DNA of 64,000 nucleotides from Oscillospiraceae bacterium MB24-C1 (GCA_030913685.1 CP133187.1:2794001-2858000); one strand, 5' to 3'; shown: positions 1 through 9,032, counted from the stretch's first letter. Notes: generated by a model not told the origin, from the sequence alone. Numbers and translations are program-made.

Positions 1-423
1 GGTGGTATTATCCTTGTAGTTCAGCGGAGTGGTGCCGTTGAGATTATTGAGGATAAGGGGCGGAGAATAGACCGAGATGATGGTATCACTGCCCTTTTTC
101 TCGTCCATATAAGCCAGATTGACCGAACCGCCGCCGCCAGGCTTGTTGGTGACAGGCATTGCGACAGAGACCAGTTTGGTGTCCTTAAGTACCTTGGCGA
201 CAGCGCGGATGGTCGTATCCCAGCCACCGCCGGCACCGGCGGGCGCTATGAATTCCATTGCCTTTGCGGGGTAAGCAGGTACTGAGCTGCTTGAGTCGGC
301 GGGCGCTGTACTTGAAACGGCGCCGGAACTTGTCGTGGACGCAGTGCTGCTGCCGCCGCATGAGGTGGCGACTGCACAAATGCTAAGTGCTAAGAAAGTC
401 GCGAAAGTTTTTTTCCAAGCCAT
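1..423 (-). CDS. TctC/Bug-family tricarboxylate-binding lipoprotein (partial, 3' end outside window)
   Basis: Only the first 141 codons are in the window; the rest lies beyond base 1. The start ATG at 423 has a GGAGGATTAT ribosome site just upstream. The N-terminus is a lipoprotein signal (MAWKKTF, hydrophobic stretch, ATSC lipobox with Cys at about residue 22), then a Ser/Thr/Ala-rich linker, then PAKAMEFIAPAGAGGGWD and TNKPGGGGSVNLAY, which are typical of Bug/TctC binding proteins of tripartite tricarboxylate transporters. It follows citF by 106 bases on the same strand, so it probably delivers citrate or a related tricarboxylate to a TctAB permease encoded further left. The function is clear at family level; the ligand is inferred from context. 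Confidence 0.9.
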   Translation of the reverse strand, partial: MAWKKTFATFLALSICAVATSCGGSSTASTTSSGAVSSTAPADSSSSVPAYPAKAMEFIAPAGAGGGWDTTIRAVAKVLKDTKLVSVAMPVTNKPGGGGSVNLAYMDEKKGSDTIISVYSPPLILNNLNGTTPLNYKDNTT

Positions 424-529
424 GATAATCCTCCTACTAATTTTTTTGACCTGCTCCTGCTTGCAGTGAAAACAAATCAATTTTCCTATCCTTTGTCGTC
501 TATTCCCAAACCCACTGTCTGACAGGAGG

Positions 530-2089
530 TTATTCGGGCAAAACCTGATATACCACGTCGATGATGCTGCCGTCGCGATATTCTACCACGGCGACAATTT
601 TATCGCGGTTGTATTGAATCGGCTCCGGCTTACCGGTCAGGCGTTCAGCCATCTCCTTAAGCTGCTGCATGGTGAAAAGCTTAAGGCCAGATTTGCGCAG
701 CCTTTCCGTAAGGTCGGGGTTGCGCGCGGTGTTAACTGCCACACCATACTCGGTGACAACACAGTCCACGCTGGTCCCGGGCGTGCAGATGGTATTGACC
801 TCATCCACAATGCTGGGGATGCGCCCACGAATGAGCGGCATAGCCATAATGCTTAGTCGGGCAGCACCTGCACAGTCGGGGCCGCCGCCCAGAGCACCAC
901 GCAGCTCGCCGTTGGATCCGGTGAGGATATTGCAGTTAAAGTGTGTGTCCATTTCAAGTGCGCTTAAAATGCAGATATCTAGCTTGTTTATGCAGCAGCC
1001 GTTGCCAAAAATATTGGCATAGGTACCGGTTTCGGTCTCAATGTGGGTAACATCATTGCACAAGGCGGCGCTGGCTTCAGTATCGAAGCTCTGGACGGCC
1101 AGAATTTTTTGTATGTAGCCCTCCTGATGCAGGCGGGTGATTGCTGCGCCGATTCCACCAAGTGCAAAGGCTGCGTGAATATTCTGCGTGCGCATGCGCT
1201 CACCTAAAAAGTTGGTGACGGCAATCGGCACCGCGCCGACGCCGGTTTGTACGGAAAAGCCCTCGACAAACAGGCCCGAATATTCGATGACCTTTGTCGT
1301 ATTCTCGGCAATGAGCAGCTGCTTGGGGTCACGGGTGGTGCGCGCCGCCCCTTTGCCGATCAGGGCGCTGTCGCCAATCTGGTCGACGACGACCACACAG
1401 TCGACGTCGCTCTGGTCAATTGAGATAGGGGAGCAGGGATAGGATACCAGATTGTCGGTGATGAGTACCACATTGGCAGCATATTTGGCGTCCACCATGG
1501 CATATCCTAGCGCGCCGCAAATATTTTTGCCGGTGCAGCCGGTGGCGTTACCATATTCGTCGGCGGAGGCCACGGCTAGAAAGGCCACGTCAATGTTCAG
1601 TTCGCCCGCCTGAATGGCGCGCACGCGGTCGCCATGGGTGCGCAGCACAACGGGATTTTCCAGAATACCTTCCGAAACCGCCTTGCCCAGCTTTCCACGC
1701 AGGCCGCTGCTTTCCAGATGGGTGATGGTGCCGTCCTTAATGAATTCGACAACCGGATCATGTACGTCGGTCAGGGAGCTTGGCGCCAGCGTCAGATTTT
1801 TGATGCCCAGCGCGCGGATAGCCTCCAGCACCGGCAGTACCGTCAAATCTCCGTCGCGAAAGCCGTGGTGGAATGAAATAGTCATACCGTCCTTCAGACC
1901 CACGGACCGGATGGCCGCTGTTAAATCGCGCTGAATTTTGTTACCCATATCGGGCGTGCGTTTTTTCAGTTTGCGGTAGGACGCAACCGGTGCGTCGGCG
2001 GGCGACAGGGCAAATTCGCCCTGATAGGGAATTAGCTTTTTGTTGTTTATTTTTTCGGGAATGTTTCTGTTGACTGCGTTTGTCAGCAT
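530..2089 (-). CDS. citF: Citrate lyase alpha subunit (citrate:acetyl-ACP transferase)
   Basis: 519 residues, the normal length for CitF. The alpha subunit swaps the acetyl group on the acyl carrier protein for citrate, forming citryl-ACP, which CitE then cleaves to oxaloacetate and acetyl-ACP. Family-like segments include FHHGFRDGD near residue 74, DEYGNATGCTGKNICGALGYA around 175-195 and GALGGGPDCAGAARLSI near 400. It overlaps the end of citE by 7 bases and is the last cit gene of a tightly packed citC-citD-citE-citF series. The coding region appears GC-richer than the AT-rich spacer upstream of the operon. Cytoplasmic enzyme of anaerobic citrate fermentation. Confidence 0.95.
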   Translation of the reverse strand: MLTNAVNRNIPEKINNKKLIPYQGEFALSPADAPVASYRKLKKRTPDMGNKIQRDLTAAIRSVGLKDGMTISFHHGFRDGDLTVLPVLEAIRALGIKNLTLAPSSLTDVHDPVVEFIKDGTITHLESSGLRGKLGKAVSEGILENPVVLRTHGDRVRAIQAGELNIDVAFLAVASADEYGNATGCTGKNICGALGYAMVDAKYAANVVLITDNLVSYPCSPISIDQSDVDCVVVVDQIGDSALIGKGAARTTRDPKQLLIAENTTKVIEYSGLFVEGFSVQTGVGAVPIAVTNFLGERMRTQNIHAAFALGGIGAAITRLHQEGYIQKILAVQSFDTEASAALCNDVTHIETETGTYANIFGNGCCINKLDICILSALEMDTHFNCNILTGSNGELRGALGGGPDCAGAARLSIMAMPLIRGRIPSIVDEVNTICTPGTSVDCVVTEYGVAVNTARNPDLTERLRKSGLKLFTMQQLKEMAERLTGKPEPIQYNRDKIVAVVEYRDGSIIDVVYQVLPE

Positions 2090-2991
2090 CCGTATGCACC
2101 TCCGTCCAGAATGCCGGCGGCGTCGGCCAGCCGGATGACGCGCCGCGCGCGTTCCACCATCGGCAGGTCGATCATTTTGCCGTTTAGGGCGATGACACCT
2201 GAGTGTTTTTCTTCGGCTTCTTGGATGGCGCCGAAGGTGCGGATGGCGTAGTCAATTTCCTTGATCGTGGGGGTAAACACTTGATGAATCGGCTTTATCT
2301 GGCGCGGATGAATACAGGATTTGCCGTCAAAGCCGAGCTGCTTGATCAGTTTAACTTCTTCCAGAAAGCCCTCGTCGTTGTTGATATCGCTGTAAACGGT
2401 GTCGAGTGCGTAAATTCCGACTTCGCGGCAGGCCATCAGTAGCAGACCTCTTGCGGTGGCAAGCTCTACGCCCAGTGGGGAGCGGGTGGTTTTCATGCTG
2501 GTGACAAAATCCTCAGCACCAATGGCCATGCCAATCAGCCGTTTGGAGGATTTGGCAATTTCACGCGCGTTTAGAATACCCGACGGGTCTTCCAATGCGG
2601 CCATCAGCTTAATGGTACCCTCTTTAAAACCGATGTTGCGCTCAATCTTGGCAATCATCGCTTCGGCGTCCCAGACATCTTGTGCACAGGATGTTTTGGG
2701 CAGGCGGATGACGTCGGGCTTTGCGCGAACAATTGCTTCCAGGTCCTGATGGCCGGTTTCGGTGTTGATGGCGTTGATACGCACCACCGTTTCGGTATCG
2801 CCAAAGTCAATGGTTTTCAGCGCATGGTAGATGACAAAACGCGCGGCATCCTTTTCGTTGACCGAGACGGAGTCCTCAAGATCAAACATCAGCGAATCGG
2901 CGCCGTAAATAGTCGCCTGTGCAATATTGGCGGGGCTGCTGCCTGAAACATACATCATGGTTCGGCGCAGCTTTATTTTTTCTGCAACCAT
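2083..2991 (-). CDS. citE: Citrate lyase beta subunit (citryl-ACP lyase)
   Basis: 302 residues, full length. CitE cleaves citryl-ACP into oxaloacetate and acetyl-ACP using Mg2+. The sequence has the HpcH/HpaI TIM-barrel landmarks: FDLEDSVSVNEKDAAR near residue 36 (acidic residues for metal), a conserved Arg in VVRINA, IGAEDF near 158, and GKSCIHPRQI near 224. The start ATG at 2991 lies one base after the citD stop, with GGTGGG inside the end of citD as ribosome site, so citD and citE are probably translationally coupled. Its 3' end overlaps citF by 7 bases. Confidence 0.95.
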   Translation of the reverse strand: MVAEKIKLRRTMMYVSGSSPANIAQATIYGADSLMFDLEDSVSVNEKDAARFVIYHALKTIDFGDTETVVRINAINTETGHQDLEAIVRAKPDVIRLPKTSCAQDVWDAEAMIAKIERNIGFKEGTIKLMAALEDPSGILNAREIAKSSKRLIGMAIGAEDFVTSMKTTRSPLGVELATARGLLLMACREVGIYALDTVYSDINNDEGFLEEVKLIKQLGFDGKSCIHPRQIKPIHQVFTPTIKEIDYAIRTFGAIQEAEEKHSGVIALNGKMIDLPMVERARRVIRLADAAGILDGGAYGC

Positions 2992-2992
2992 T

Positions 2993-3289
2993 TTAACCCA
3001 CCTTCCAGTGATAATCGGTCAGCGCCGCGGCGCGGCAGACCGCAGCTGAGACACGGGCGCGTATCGTGCAATCCAAGGCGCCTTTGTCGTCAATACTGAC
3101 AAACGCTTCGGTAATATCAAACTCTCGCAGCACATCGTTGACGGTGGCGAGAATAGCATTGCCAAACTGGCGCTTGACTGTACTTTTTAAATCAATTTCA
3201 AGCCCTTTTCCCGGATTGGGGCTGATTTGCACCAGCACATCGCTCGATTCCAGAGAGCCGGCATAGCTCTTTTTTGTGATTTGACACAC
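2993..3289 (-). CDS. citD: Citrate lyase acyl carrier protein (gamma subunit)
   Basis: 98 residues. CitD carries the 2'-(5''-phosphoribosyl)-3'-dephospho-CoA prosthetic group that holds the acetyl/citryl group. The N-terminal AGSLESSD matches the AGTLESGD region of known CitD proteins, which puts the modified serine at about residue 15. The start is GTG at 3289 with a GGGGG ribosome site. It sits 39 bases after citC and one base before citE. No citX or citG gene, needed to make and attach the prosthetic group, lies in this window, so they must be elsewhere. Confidence 0.93.
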   Translation of the reverse strand: MCQITKKSYAGSLESSDVLVQISPNPGKGLEIDLKSTVKRQFGNAILATVNDVLREFDITEAFVSIDDKGALDCTIRARVSAAVCRAAALTDYHWKVG

Positions 3290-3328
3290 AATAATGATCC
3301 CCCTTGTTTTGTATATAACGATCGACGT

Positions 3329-4372
3329 TCAATGCCGAGAATCGCTATTTTTGATTTTGGCAATGATAGGCTTCGCCTCGTCGGAACAGAGAAACTGATA
3401 GGTGGTTGGCGGCAGCAAAGCGGCAGTGTCCACCAGTTTGTCCTGTTTGATCAGCGCGCGCACCCGCGAGGCACTGACCGGTGCGCCCTGCTTTTCAAGG
3501 CGGTTGATGCAGTGGAACTGGATATTATAAGCCGGCAGTGTCTCAGCCATTACGCTGTTATAGGTTGCGGTGGTGACGTCCAGCGGCTCTTCACCCACAA
3601 AGCGGTCGGTGACACCAAGCGCGGGGGCGATACCGGTGCAAAACAGCATGGCGTCCAGCCGGGCATGCGCTCTTGTGGCGACGTCTGCAGTTTTCAAAAA
3701 GTAGGTCGGAAAGGTTGCGCCGGAGATCACATAACTCCCCCCGTCAATGAGCGAGACGTTTTTTAGGTCGGCTGTTCCCGCTTGAATCAGCTTTTTGCGG
3801 ATAGCGGCGGGGAACAGGGAGCGATCTTCCTCTACAACCAGCACAAACAACCGGTCACAGGCGTCGCTGGCCTGTTCGATTAAGTAGCGGTGTCCTAAGG
3901 TGAAGGGATTGGCGTTCATGACAATGGCCCCGCAGCTGCCGCCGTCTGTTCGTAAGGCCGAAAGGCTGTCCAAATAGCGTGGGTAAGACTTGGCGTCGGT
4001 TTCCATCAGCAGCACGTCGTCGGTGCAGATGATGGTATGGAACGCAAGGTCTTCAAACATCACCCGGTTGGCGGGCTTAGTGAACAAAAAAATATTCGCA
4101 AGTCCCTTGGCGATCAATTCAGATAGCAATCGGGATATCAGCGTGTTGACAATACCCTCGCCGCGCATGCGCGGATCAATTGCCACGCATTTTATGACGT
4201 CGCCGCCGTAGCCCGCACCGCCCACCAGTTCATCGTTATAATAGGCGCCGAGGTAGCGTTCCAACAGCCTGTCCACAGTCAGGCCAAAAGGTTTGAGAAA
4301 GGTTTCGACCTGCTGATAATATTTCGGTATGTTAAGAGGAATATCACGTAGTTCAATTTCGCCATACAGCAT
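3329..4372 (-). CDS. citC: [Citrate (pro-3S)-lyase] ligase
   Basis: Activates citrate lyase by ATP-dependent acetylation of the thiol on the CitD prosthetic group. An N-terminal GNAT-like region (VKCVAIDPRMRGEGIVNTL-like segment about residues 70-100) precedes a nucleotidyltransferase domain with MNANPFTLGHRYLIEQA near 155, the HIGH-like ATP-binding motif. A longer reading frame begins at 4393, but GGGAGGG at 4380-4386 lies inside it and is ideally placed for ATG 4372, so the 347-residue form is chosen. It is the first gene of the cit operon and is divergent from a LysR gene across an AT-rich spacer. Confidence 0.94.
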   Translation of the reverse strand: MLYGEIELRDIPLNIPKYYQQVETFLKPFGLTVDRLLERYLGAYYNDELVGGAGYGGDVIKCVAIDPRMRGEGIVNTLISRLLSELIAKGLANIFLFTKPANRVMFEDLAFHTIICTDDVLLMETDAKSYPRYLDSLSALRTDGGSCGAIVMNANPFTLGHRYLIEQASDACDRLFVLVVEEDRSLFPAAIRKKLIQAGTADLKNVSLIDGGSYVISGATFPTYFLKTADVATRAHARLDAMLFCTGIAPALGVTDRFVGEEPLDVTTATYNSVMAETLPAYNIQFHCINRLEKQGAPVSASRVRALIKQDKLVDTAALLPPTTYQFLCSDEAKPIIAKIKNSDSRH

Positions 4373-4454
4373 ACTAAATCCCTCCCGATACAACGTGTTA
4401 TGCTTTTACATAAATAATTCTACTATCAAAGTTGAAAAATGTACAATATTAATA

Positions 4455-4470
4455 TATAATCGAGATTATA
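4455..4470. promoter_or_regulatory. Candidate LysR operator in the citC/lysR divergent spacer
   Basis: TATAATC-GA-GATTATA is a perfect 7-bp inverted repeat with a 2-base centre, in the 300-base AT-rich spacer between citC and the LysR gene. It contains a T-N11-A arrangement, the usual LysR-type box. Assignment to this regulator is inference. Confidence 0.4.
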
Positions 4471-4674
4471 AGCAATAGTTATATTAGTATATAGATTTTA
4501 AAGTTTGGTATATATTAAAATTAAAATAATATTGTGCAAATCTTCTTTTTTTGCCTTTATTCGCTTTTTCATTTTCCTGAAAAATTATTTTTTCGCAAAA
4601 GTATATAATCAAATTTCGCATTTTAAAATTGTCACTACATCAACAAATTATTTTAGGTTAAATGGAGGGGTTGC

Positions 4675-5613
4675 ATGCAGTTGAGAGATTTGGAATATGT
4701 CGTAGCTATTGCGCAAACCGGTAGTTTTTCAAAGGCTGCGGCTCAAATGTTCGTCAGCCAGCCGGCACTTAGCCAGGCGGTTGCCCGGTTGGAAGAGGAG
4801 TTTGGCTTGCAAATTTTTCACCGCACTCGCGGCGTGATTACCCCTACCGAGGCGGGGCGGGTGCTGCTGGAAGACGGCTTAAGCATTCTTCAAATGAGCG
4901 ACCGCATACAAAAGCGCATGTCAGATGTGCAGAATCTGCGCACGGGGCAGGTGTCCATTGGTATATCTCATCTTTACGGAAAGTACTATTTTTCCCGCAT
5001 TATGCCGATTTTCCGTGAGCGATTCCCGGGCATTATCATCCACATCGTGGAGGACACTTCCTCCCAGTTGGAAAAAAAGCTGGAGGCAGGTGTGGTGGAT
5101 ATCGCCTTTTTTTCAGTGGCAGGCGAGTCAGAAAAACTGGTGTTCGAGTTCCTGTTCCACGAGGAGCTGCTGTTTGGTGTACCGCCCGGGCACCCTATCA
5201 ACAGTTGCTACAAGCATGACGGCGATACTTTGCCCGTCGTGGATTTAGAACTGTTCAAGAATGATGACTTCTTGATGATCAAGCGTGGACAACGTTTGTA
5301 TACGCAGGGTCACATGCTGTGTACCCGTGCAGGTTTTGTGCCCCACGTGGTCTTTGAAACCGGCAACAGCGAGCTGGCAAATACCTTTATTGCCGGTGGG
5401 CTCGGTGTCGGATTTTTGCCCATAGCGGTGCGCTGCACCTGTCAGCCGGAACACCGTGCGGTTTATTATCTTCTCAGCGACCCTGAAGCCAAGCGCGAAT
5501 ATGTGGTAGCTTACAATAAGCACCGGTTTCTGTCACTGGCGGCGCGGCAGTTTATTGAGGTCGCCAAGGAGATCAGCCATCAGTTCGGCGATATAACACC
5601 AAACTTAAAATAG
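4675..5613 (+). CDS. LysR-family transcriptional regulator beside the citrate lyase operon
   Basis: 312 residues. Residues 1-60 form a LysR winged helix-turn-helix (SFSKAAAQMFVSQPALSQAV), followed by a linker helix and a periplasmic-binding-protein-like effector domain (GQVSIGISHLYGKYYFSRI onward). The start has GGAGGGG at good spacing. It is transcribed divergently from citC, the classic arrangement for a LysR protein controlling its neighbour, so it likely senses citrate or a related acid and activates the cit operon. The effector is not readable from sequence. Confidence 0.9.
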   Translation: MQLRDLEYVVAIAQTGSFSKAAAQMFVSQPALSQAVARLEEEFGLQIFHRTRGVITPTEAGRVLLEDGLSILQMSDRIQKRMSDVQNLRTGQVSIGISHLYGKYYFSRIMPIFRERFPGIIIHIVEDTSSQLEKKLEAGVVDIAFFSVAGESEKLVFEFLFHEELLFGVPPGHPINSCYKHDGDTLPVVDLELFKNDDFLMIKRGQRLYTQGHMLCTRAGFVPHVVFETGNSELANTFIAGGLGVGFLPIAVRCTCQPEHRAVYYLLSDPEAKREYVVAYNKHRFLSLAARQFIEVAKEISHQFGDITPNLK

Positions 5614-6146
5614 ATACCTTAACAGTTTTATTGATTGATTAAGAAGTGAAGTAGGTTTTACTTCGGTCTAAGCTTTATACTCTTTTGCGTTTACAACAAA
5701 AAATCAATCGAACTATTATCTATAGTTAGCCATATCAGTAGACAATTCAATATGTACTAAAGGCCGAAGGATGAGAAAATCCTCCTCGCTTTCCGGCTCC
5801 TAATACTCAAAAAATTCGCTTAGTGATAAACTTCCAGTCGAAATTCTAAAGTAATTTTACAAATAGCATAACTTTTGATGTGAGCGGGTAATAAAGCGGG
5901 GTTGGGCATCTTTAAAAAGGCCGGATATCGGACACTTTTCGACAGTTTTGCTTTCTATATGCTCGCTATCAAAGAAATAAGACAAAGATTGATAACCACT
6001 ATTCTCTCAATTGCGCGTTGTTGATATGATCTACCAATATAAGCTCAATTTAACTTAACAAAATGTTTAAAGTGGATAGTAGATTACATTGATAATAATG
6101 AACGCAGTAGTAAGATTATTTATATAATACACCGGAGGGAAATGCC
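5614..6146. other. 533-base spacer, no gene recognised
   Basis: AT-rich sequence between the LysR gene and the toroid protein. Near 5645-5670 there is a weak 6-bp stem (GAAGTA/TACTTC) followed by a T-containing stretch that may end the LysR transcript. I see no credible reading frame, RNA gene or repeat. Confidence 0.5.
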
Positions 6147-7067
6147 GTGAAAAAACTGTCATTTGATGATTTTATGAGATTGAGAAAATTGGTTTTCCGT
6201 GGTGCAAGACCGCTTGACTTTACAAAATGGAAATACCTTTTTGAAAACGGAAGCTGTGATGATTTCCTTTCGGTTCTGTCCAGTTATCAGAATGAGGACG
6301 GTGGTTTTGGATATAACATAGAACCAAATAACTGGAACCCTAATTCGTCCCCTTATACGGTTTGCATTGCGTTAGATTACTTAGACACGACAGGCGATTA
6401 TGTCAGCAGCATAAAAAATACGATTGTTAATGGCATCATCAAATATCTTGATTCTGGAGTATATCTGACGGAAAACGGTTGGGTGGGGATGCAAGGAATT
6501 CCTACCAACAATGATTTTTCTCATTTGCCGTGGTTTCATTATGACCCGTTGAAATCCACGCAAGTCGATATAGGAGTGACTAAGCGTCTTTCAGACTTCA
6601 TACTTAAACAAGCAGATAAAAGCAAAAATATTTATCAAAAAGCAGTAACTTTGAATGAGAAGTATAGTTCTTGTGGACAAGTTCTTCTTCAGGGTCTCCC
6701 CGACTATGATTTAACATCATTTGACCCAACGTCATTTGACCCAGCAACATGGGAAACATTTAAACCATTGCCAGTATACTTCGTCAGTACACCTGAAAGT
6801 GAGCATTATCCTAAACTTAGGAATGTTGTAGACATAAATTTGGATACAATTGTTGATATATTGCGTAATACCAATGAGCTTTATATAATGCCTTTGGAAG
6901 AAGTGATTGCATGGGAAAAGAACAATCCGCATCCTGATGATAAAGTGTGGAGCGATTACGAACAAACAATTGGCAATTTTTATTGGGGTGCTAACAATAT
7001 CACATCCAATATGGATATATTAAGAAAGTTTGATAGACTTGATTTTCAATTGCCTATACAAAGCTAA
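6147..7067 (+). CDS. Terpenoid-cyclase/prenyltransferase-like (alpha-alpha toroid) protein, function unknown
   Basis: 306 residues starting at GTG 6147 behind CGGAGGGAAA. The segment YQNEDGGFGYNIEPN near residue 50 resembles the QW-type repeats of the squalene cyclase / protein prenyltransferase toroid fold, and further aromatic repeats (ENGWVGMQG near 115) fit. There is no signal peptide, no DXDD cyclase motif and no obvious zinc site, so an enzymatic role is not supported. A PTSFDP/LTSFDP short duplication occurs near residue 195. It stands alone with its own terminator. Related proteins are usually hypothetical; cytosolic, possibly sugar- or lipid-related, but that is a guess. Confidence 0.7.
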   Translation: MKKLSFDDFMRLRKLVFRGARPLDFTKWKYLFENGSCDDFLSVLSSYQNEDGGFGYNIEPNNWNPNSSPYTVCIALDYLDTTGDYVSSIKNTIVNGIIKYLDSGVYLTENGWVGMQGIPTNNDFSHLPWFHYDPLKSTQVDIGVTKRLSDFILKQADKSKNIYQKAVTLNEKYSSCGQVLLQGLPDYDLTSFDPTSFDPATWETFKPLPVYFVSTPESEHYPKLRNVVDINLDTIVDILRNTNELYIMPLEEVIAWEKNNPHPDDKVWSDYEQTIGNFYWGANNITSNMDILRKFDRLDFQLPIQS

Positions 7068-7116
7068 TGAGCATTCTCTGTAGTAATATGAGGTTCACAT
7101 TATGTTTACTTAAGGG

Positions 7117-7147
7117 ATAAGCCCAGAAGTCATTCTTCTGGGCTTAT
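7117..7147 (+). terminator. Rho-independent-type hairpin after the toroid protein
   Basis: Perfect 13-bp stem ATAAGCCCAGAAG / CTTCTGGGCTTAT with a 5-base loop, 50 bases after the stop codon at 7067. It lacks a long T tract but is strong. Confidence 0.75.
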
Positions 7148-7446
7148 CATAGATAACGTATAACCGGCGTGAAGGTTAGTACCATAATAGGCAATTTGGA
7201 AGAGGCCTTTATAATACCAGAAGATCAATCTCAAGAGCTTCATTTTGCTTCCGACCAGGGGGCGCCAATTTACTTAGCTTAGCTTAATTTTATTAATTAT
7301 TGCAACGAGCACAGGATTCAACAGAGCATGAGTCGTGTCAGATGCACATATGACATTGTAAAACAGACAAGGTTTAGACATAAATATGATTTTACTGCTT
7401 TTTATTACCATCATATCCTTGCCCGAGAATTTCCAAATGGGCGAGT
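7148..7446. other. Spacer with possible coding remnant
   Basis: About 300 bases. From about 7171 a short in-frame stretch reads VKVSTIIGNLEEAFIIPEDQ and continues to a stop near 7281; it looks more protein-like than random but matches no family I can name. The rest is featureless. Best read as debris of a lost gene. Confidence 0.3.
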
Positions 7447-7731
7447 TTGTTAAAGATTTTGATTGGCAATGAGATCTACTCCACCAAACACGGTAATACC
7501 ATCGCCATTGTGGGCAGCACCTTATACGAGAGTCAAAAGATTGACGACCATTATGTGGTAAGCTCCTTAAATTTAACCACGATGGAGAGAAAGAATCTTT
7601 TATATTTGCAAGCACCAGGAACGATACTAGTCTCCCCCAGTGGCGAAAAATTAATGTATTACTATTATCCCAACTATCCGAATTACCCGAATAATACGGA
7701 TTGCGTCGATATTTATAGTTTGAACATGTAG
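7447..7731 (+). pseudogene. Fragment of a beta-propeller-like protein
   Basis: A 94-codon frame that opens only with TTG at 7447 and has no ribosome site or signal peptide. The peptide (GNTIAIVGSTLYESQ, NLTTMERKNLLYL, ILVSPSGEKLMYYYYP) has the alternating hydrophobic pattern and SPSGEKL turn common in TolB/WD40-like propellers, like the lipoprotein immediately downstream. It stops 35 bases before that lipoprotein. Most likely the C-terminal remnant of a truncated paralogue; a genuine small protein cannot be excluded. Confidence 0.4.
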
Positions 7732-7766
7732 ATTATAAAAAAACAAGTGCGACCAGGAGGGATATT

Positions 7767-8978
7767 GTGAAATTAAGCAAGATTGTGTTGGTTTGCGTTA
7801 TGTGTATGATGGCCTGCATATTTTCAGCTTGTAAAATACAAGAAAGTACAGAGTTAAAGCCCTCTACCGCAGATGAAGCTTCTTTAGGTTCTTCGACAAG
7901 TGAAGCTGTCTCGGAATCTTTAGAGGTAGCGCCTTTGCAAACGACGGTGGTAAAGGAAATAACGCTGCCGCACGGCACGAGGCGCATATATTGGGTGAGG
8001 GATAATGAATTGTTTATCGCCGAATACGGACGGGATACGAAAGATGAACAAGAAGAGACAAAAGCACTGTATCTTTACAATGTGGATACCGATATTCTCA
8101 GAAAGGTAGAGTTGCCTGATCACTTTGAATTTGGGCCAGACCACATACAAGAATATAGCTTTGATGAGGAGAATGTGTATTGGTACAACGGCAAATATGA
8201 AGAGGGGGATGAACATTTCAGGGTATTGAAGATTCCGGTGGATACGGCGAAAGCGGAGCTTGCAGAGCTTATTGTTCCGCTGCAGTCTTTTTCAAAGGTG
8301 GAACAGGGCAAGCTGTTGATCGGATCAGGAAAGCCTGAGCAGTTGAATACCATCACCATTAAAGATATTTTTTCAAATGAAATCATCGGAGAAATTCTAT
8401 TGGATAATAACATGCAACATGCTATACGCCCGCTTTCCATTTCCCCCGATTTGAAGAAGTTATATTTGATTTGCCCACCGGAAGGGGACCCCTTTGCAGC
8501 TGTGTACGATAAGGAGGGGAAACTGATTGACCCGTTTGAGGGGAAAAGTATTTTTTATGAGTTCTATTCTCTTGACGGCACTTTTCTTTATCGTATGGAA
8601 AGTGTGATTCCTGATCCCTATTATATACACTCGTGGAGTACAAATGGAGATTACTTTATTCATAGTGGAGATAAGTATTATGACTATTCGACACTGCGTG
8701 CAAAGTATTATTTTCAAATATATCGCTCGGAAGATGGATCGTTATTGCATGAGTTTGAAGCCAAAGATGTTTTTTGGAGATACGACGAGCAGGTAAACGA
8801 TAAATGGCTGTATTATACGTCGGAGATTCGCCCCGAGTTATATCTGTTTGATATGGAGTCCGGTAAGACAAATACGGTATTGCTACCCGGGATGCCGGAT
8901 AACATAAGCGTGAATAACAGCGCCTCCAAAGCGGCATTGGTTTTTGATAAAAATATAAAAATTGTTTCTATCTCATAG
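7767..8978 (+). CDS. Secreted lipoprotein with a TolB/WD40-like repeat region
   Basis: 403 residues from GTG/ATG region at 7767 preceded by AGGAGGGATATT. Residues 1-21 are a lipoprotein signal (KIVLVCVMCMMACIFSAC, lipobox FSAC), followed by a low-complexity Ser/Glu/Thr linker to about residue 60. The remainder shows repeated strands such as RRIYWVRDNELFIAEY, ISPDLKKLYLICPPEGDPFAAVYD and WLYYTSEIRPELYLFDMESGK, the pattern of a beta-propeller (DUF5050/TolB-like). It is probably anchored outside the membrane. No catalytic motif is visible and the ligand is unknown. Confidence 0.75.
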   Translation: MKLSKIVLVCVMCMMACIFSACKIQESTELKPSTADEASLGSSTSEAVSESLEVAPLQTTVVKEITLPHGTRRIYWVRDNELFIAEYGRDTKDEQEETKALYLYNVDTDILRKVELPDHFEFGPDHIQEYSFDEENVYWYNGKYEEGDEHFRVLKIPVDTAKAELAELIVPLQSFSKVEQGKLLIGSGKPEQLNTITIKDIFSNEIIGEILLDNNMQHAIRPLSISPDLKKLYLICPPEGDPFAAVYDKEGKLIDPFEGKSIFYEFYSLDGTFLYRMESVIPDPYYIHSWSTNGDYFIHSGDKYYDYSTLRAKYYFQIYRSEDGSLLHEFEAKDVFWRYDEQVNDKWLYYTSEIRPELYLFDMESGKTNTVLLPGMPDNISVNNSASKAALVFDKNIKIVSIS

Positions 8979-8990
8979 GGATAGGATAAC

Positions 8991-9023
8991 AGCGCAGGGG
9001 CTGCCCAAAACAGCCCCTGCGCT
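8991..9023. terminator. Bidirectional hairpin between convergent genes
   Basis: Perfect 13-bp GC-rich stem AGCGCAGGGGCTG / CAGCCCCTGCGCT with a 7-base loop, between the lipoprotein stop (8978) and the M23 gene stop (9033). Confidence 0.8.
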
Positions 9024-9032
9024 TGTCTGCGA

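Noticed and set aside
3329-4393. Longer citC start at 4393
   Set aside because: The strong ribosome site GGGAGGG lies inside that extension and fits ATG 4372.
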